This document shows, piece after piece, positions 5,387 to 7,123 of a stretch of DNA of 7,123 nt. Both the position numbers and the translations under genes were made by a program. Numbering within the stretch: position 1 is the stretch's first letter; each line of letters opens with the position of its first letter. The DNA is from Nitrosarchaeum sp. (GTDB lineage: Archaea > Thermoproteota > Nitrososphaeria > Nitrososphaerales > Nitrosopumilaceae): the NCBI GenBank assembly GCA_004297665.1, contig SCUP01000284.1, forward strand, positions 1-7,123, read 5' to 3'. Below the pieces are notes generated by a model that saw only the letters and a list, made by a program, of their open reading frames with translations, searched no databases and was not told the DNA's origin.

Positions 5387-5734
5387 ATGGAGTATGAGCA
5401 ATTATGCAAGAGTATTTTTGACATTGACAAACAGATTAGATTTGCTGCAGTATACAACTCAAAGATAGAAAAAGTAGCAGGAGGGATAAGAAAAGGGGTC
5501 AAAACTCTTATTCCAGAGTCAATAACAAAACTGTCCGTTGAACAATCATTTATCAGATGGAATACACGAATTCTGATGAAAGATTGGATCGGATCACCAA
5601 AATATGCTCTAGCCGAATATGAAAAAATAAAGCGATTTACATTTTATTTAGAAAAGAACACAATTCTTGTAATTTCCACAGAATTGGGGATGGATAATAA
5701 TTTGCTCATAAACAAAATTATCCAATTGATTTAG
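5387..5734 (+). CDS. Small thaumarchaeal protein, DUF6659-like, function unknown
   Basis: 115 residues, soluble, no signal peptide or membrane segment. Visible blocks are an N-terminal helix MEYEQLCKSIFDID, then strand-like IRFAAVYNS, a glycine-rich GGIRKG, a helical region with RWNTRILMKDWIG, then YALAEYEKIKR and strand-like FTFYLEKNTILVISTEL. From memory this order (IFDIDxxIRFA, AEYEKIKR, strand pair near the end) matches a small family restricted largely to Nitrososphaerota and labelled DUF6659. Its alternation of strands and helices recalls roadblock/profilin-like folds, but no function is established that I know of. It follows a receiver gene with a 126-bp gap and its own TATA box, so it is probably a separate unit. 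The family name is recall without a search; the gene itself is solid. Confidence 0.75.
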   Translation: MEYEQLCKSIFDIDKQIRFAAVYNSKIEKVAGGIRKGVKTLIPESITKLSVEQSFIRWNTRILMKDWIGSPKYALAEYEKIKRFTFYLEKNTILVISTELGMDNNLLINKIIQLI

Positions 5735-5800
5735 AATAATCTAAATTAGAAAAAACATTATTATTTTGTAATATTTTAAAAGTATAAAATATGTGAAGGC

Positions 5801-5809
5801 TTTATATTA
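5801..5809 (+). promoter_or_regulatory. Strong TATA box not followed by a coding gene
   Basis: TTTATATTA is one of the best archaeal TATA matches in the window. Its predicted start, about 25 bp downstream, falls at about 5830, next to the first base of the inverted repeat. The next coding start (6020) is about 190 bp further on and has its own TATA box, so this promoter probably drives a non-coding transcript or a long leader. Confidence 0.45.
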
Positions 5810-5830
5810 CAATATTAATTTCATATGTAC

Positions 5831-5893
5831 AACATAAGGAAGATTTCATTTCAATTAATCGCAAATTCCTTGATAGGTCATTTTCCTTATGTT
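5831..5893 (+). ncRNA. Candidate small structured RNA (11-bp terminal stem)
   Basis: AACATAAGGAA at 5831-5841 and TTCCTTATGTT at 5883-5893 are perfect reverse complements separated by 41 nt. The left arm begins where a transcript from the TATA box at 5801-5809 should start, so the RNA's 5' end would lie in the stem. The 63-nt unit has no reading frame of note. A second TTCCTT at 5866-5871 could compete for the same left arm, allowing two alternative folds. I see no C/D boxes and no well-placed ACA box, so it does not match a known guide RNA class. A protein-binding DNA palindrome is the main alternative. Confidence 0.4.
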
Positions 5894-5933
5894 AAATATT
5901 ATTACAAAATTTAGTATAGGAAAAAACATAGAA

Positions 5934-5959
5934 TATTGTTCTAAAACACAATAACAATA
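5934..5959. repeat. 7-bp inverted repeat upstream of archease
   Basis: TATTGTT at 5934-5940 pairs with AACAATA at 5953-5959 across a 12-nt spacer. It is roughly 30-50 bp upstream of the archease TATA box, a place where an activator could bind. It is AT-rich and may be coincidental. Confidence 0.25.
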
Positions 5960-5985
5960 CCAGTAATAACACTCAAAGACCATTC

Positions 5986-5994
5986 TAAATTAAT
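5986..5994 (+). promoter_or_regulatory. TATA box for archease
   Basis: TAAATTAAT is centred about 30 bp before the TTG start at 6020, giving a leader of only a few nucleotides. This spacing supports the TTG as the true start. Confidence 0.4.
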
Positions 5995-6019
5995 ACTTGG
6001 TAAGATTTCAAAAACATAG

Positions 6020-6436
6020 TTGAGCTACAAGTTTTTAGAACATTCCACTGATGCATTCATCGAAGTAACTGCAAAAGATCTCAAAGAGGCATTTACAGTT
6101 ACTGCCAATGCAGTAATCAACATCACACTAGATCAAGACAAGGTAGAAGAAAAAGAGCAAAAGGAAATCATTGCACAGGGAAAAGACCTCAGATATCTTT
6201 TGTTTAGTTGGCTAGAAGAAGTAACTTTTACACTAATCACGGAAGGCTTTGCAATAAAAAGAATAGAGCTAGATATTCAAGAAAACAAAGGCTACAAAAT
6301 TACTGCCAAAGCATATGGTGAGCCACTTAATTTTTTAAAACATAATTTCAAAGTGGAAATCAAAGCCCCTACATTTTACGAGATGAAAATTGAGCAAAAT
6401 AACGGAGTGTTTATGAGGTTTTTACTTGATCTCTGA
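6020..6436 (+). CDS. Archease (RtcB tRNA ligase activator)
   Basis: 138 residues, the usual archease length. It opens SYKFLEHSTDAFIEV, matching the family's N-terminal Y-x-F-L-E-H-T-A-D block, with Asp11 as the conserved metal-linked aspartate. It has the central DLRYLLFSWLEE block and ends KAPTFYEMKIE followed by FMRFLLDL, with Asp137 in the family's C-terminal LxD motif. Archease helps the RNA ligase RtcB form its RtcB-guanylate intermediate and turn over during tRNA exon joining and RNA repair, and can alter its nucleotide specificity. RtcB itself is not in this window. The start is TTG: it gives the normal N-terminus and is preceded by a TATA box, with no in-frame ATG nearby. The position after KAPTF is Tyr where many archeases have His; this residue is variable in the family, so it need not impair function. 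Confidence 0.92.
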   Translation: MSYKFLEHSTDAFIEVTAKDLKEAFTVTANAVINITLDQDKVEEKEQKEIIAQGKDLRYLLFSWLEEVTFTLITEGFAIKRIELDIQENKGYKITAKAYGEPLNFLKHNFKVEIKAPTFYEMKIEQNNGVFMRFLLDL

Positions 6437-6481
6437 GTTTGGTGAAATTTTATTATCAAATCCATAGAAGAATTTAGTCGC

Positions 6482-6492
6482 ATTTTTTAAAA
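6482..6492 (+). promoter_or_regulatory. TATA box for the secreted Ig-like protein
   Basis: ATTTTTTAAAA is centred about 29 bp before the GTG at 6516. It resembles the internal minus-strand box near 2380-2388. The T run may also help terminate the archease transcript, which ends 45 bp earlier. Confidence 0.45.
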
Positions 6493-6515
6493 GTAAATGT
6501 ATTTCATTTCATATT

Positions 6516-7123
6516 GTGCACACAAAACTAGGCGTATTTTTGGTATTTTCGTTATTTGCACTGATTATGACACCAGTCTATGCCGAGGTCACCACAGTAG
6601 CTATGAAAAAAAGTTTTTACACTGTTGATGAGACGATCTCATTTTTTGGAACCGAAAGCGAAGGCAGTAGTATAGTCACAGTGGTTGTAAGAAGCCCCAA
6701 CGGAAATGCAAAATTGCTTGGCGGTTTTTCGGATTCTGATGGTGGATATGAAACAATTCCAAAAAATGTAAAAACCATTTTTTCAACAAATGGAATTTAC
6801 AATGTAACAGCATTTGTTGATAAAATTGAAGATGGTGTATCTATGCAATTAGAATTTGACGGACAAAAAGTTACTTTAATGCCAGATTTTGTATTAGCAC
6901 TTGATTCAATTTCAGATAAAACAATTGAAGAAAAAAAGACTCTAGTGTTTACTCCTACATTGACTGAATCATTAACAGGTGTAACATTTAGTCTTGAAAA
7001 AAATCCACCAACAGGGGCATCGATCAATAGTGAGACAGGACAATTCACATGGACTCCAACAGAATCACAGGGTCCAGCTTCATATGTTTTTGATATTGTA
7101 GTGAAAAAAGGAGCATCAGAAGA
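6516..7123 (+). CDS. Secreted protein with Ig-like (He_PIG-like) domain, partial at window edge
   Basis: The frame runs open from GTG 6516 to the window end (202 residues seen). The N-terminus VHTKLGVFLVFSLFAL is a signal peptide cleaved after VYA (residue 23), before EVTT. Residues about 24-125 form a strand-rich region starting with SFYTVDETISFFG, followed by TVVVRSPNGN and GIYNVTAFVD. This resembles the Ig-like, macroglobulin-type repeats of archaeal surface proteins. From about residue 129 a He_PIG/cadherin-like domain follows, with the hallmark PTGASINSETGQFTWTPTE and QGPASYVFDIVV. The protein is therefore exported and probably part of the cell surface or an adhesin. Whether it ends in a PEFG-type sorting signal or membrane anchor cannot be seen. 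GTG is chosen because no in-frame ATG lies between it and the upstream stop at 6465-6467, and because the signal peptide begins there. Confidence 0.82.
   Translation, partial: MHTKLGVFLVFSLFALIMTPVYAEVTTVAMKKSFYTVDETISFFGTESEGSSIVTVVVRSPNGNAKLLGGFSDSDGGYETIPKNVKTIFSTNGIYNVTAFVDKIEDGVSMQLEFDGQKVTLMPDFVLALDSISDKTIEEKKTLVFTPTLTESLTGVTFSLEKNPPTGASINSETGQFTWTPTESQGPASYVFDIVVKKGASE

Larger units (their letters stand above)
5763..5910. repeat. Outer arms of a nested inverted repeat
   Basis: ATTTTGTAATA at 5763-5773 is exactly complementary to TATTACAAAAT at 5900-5910, enclosing the shorter 5831-5893 inverted repeat. The right-hand arms of both repeats are nearly adjacent, while the left-hand arms are 57 bp apart. 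The arms are AT-rich and the long spacing makes this pairing weaker evidence than the inner repeat. Confidence 0.35.

Noticed and set aside
5831..5910. The hairpin at 5831-5893 as an H/ACA guide RNA
   Set aside because: The only downstream ACA lies more than 10 nt past the stem and there is no internal pseudouridylation pocket or K-turn visible.
6797..7048. Minus-strand open frame inside the secreted Ig-like gene
   Set aside because: The plus-strand frame has a signal peptide and He_PIG-like motifs; this is a shadow.

Overview
The window looks like a chromosomal segment of a low-GC ammonia-oxidising archaeon of the Nitrososphaerota (Thaumarchaeota), most likely Nitrosopumilales. This rests on four things. 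An archease gene is present. A small protein resembles the DUF6659-type family of that phylum. A decayed helix-turn-helix gene carries the VNRNTVNEDI signature I associate with thaumarchaeal proteins. Most starts have an archaeal TATA-like box about 23-30 bp upstream and no Shine-Dalgarno sequence, which fits leaderless transcription. No taxonomic search was possible, so the assignment is inference.

Layout: (1) 1-109, minus strand: the N-terminus of a secreted protein with a clear signal peptide, running off the left edge. (2) 163-558, plus strand: a pseudogene of a helix-turn-helix protein broken by three in-frame stops. It shares a central TATA box with the first gene. (3) 595-4529, minus strand: a three-gene signalling cluster. 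In transcription order it holds a membrane histidine kinase (dCache, PAS, HisKA, HATPase), a single-domain response regulator, and a membrane protein that joins a cytoplasmic HisKA-like domain, without any ATPase domain, to an extracytoplasmic matrixin-type zinc protease. (4) 4530-4897: a 368-bp divergent intergenic region rich in inverted and direct repeats. (5) 4898-5260, plus: a second single-domain response regulator. (6) 5387-5734, plus: a small DUF6659-like protein. (7) 5735-6019: an intergenic region with a strong TATA box directly upstream of an 11-bp inverted repeat, a candidate small structured RNA. (8) 6020-6436, plus: archease. (9) 6516-7123, plus: the start of a secreted protein with an Ig-like (He_PIG-like) domain, running off the right edge.

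The most interesting item is the kinase / receiver / HisKA-metzincin cluster. The complete kinase senses something outside the cell through its Cache domain and should phosphorylate the co-transcribed receiver. The third protein keeps an intact phospho-acceptor H-box but cannot bind ATP itself. It is therefore placed to receive a phosphoryl group, or to dimerise with the kinase, and to pass a conformational signal across the membrane to an external protease. That would be an inside-to-outside proteolytic output of a two-component system. The domain assignments are read directly from motifs; the signalling model is inference.
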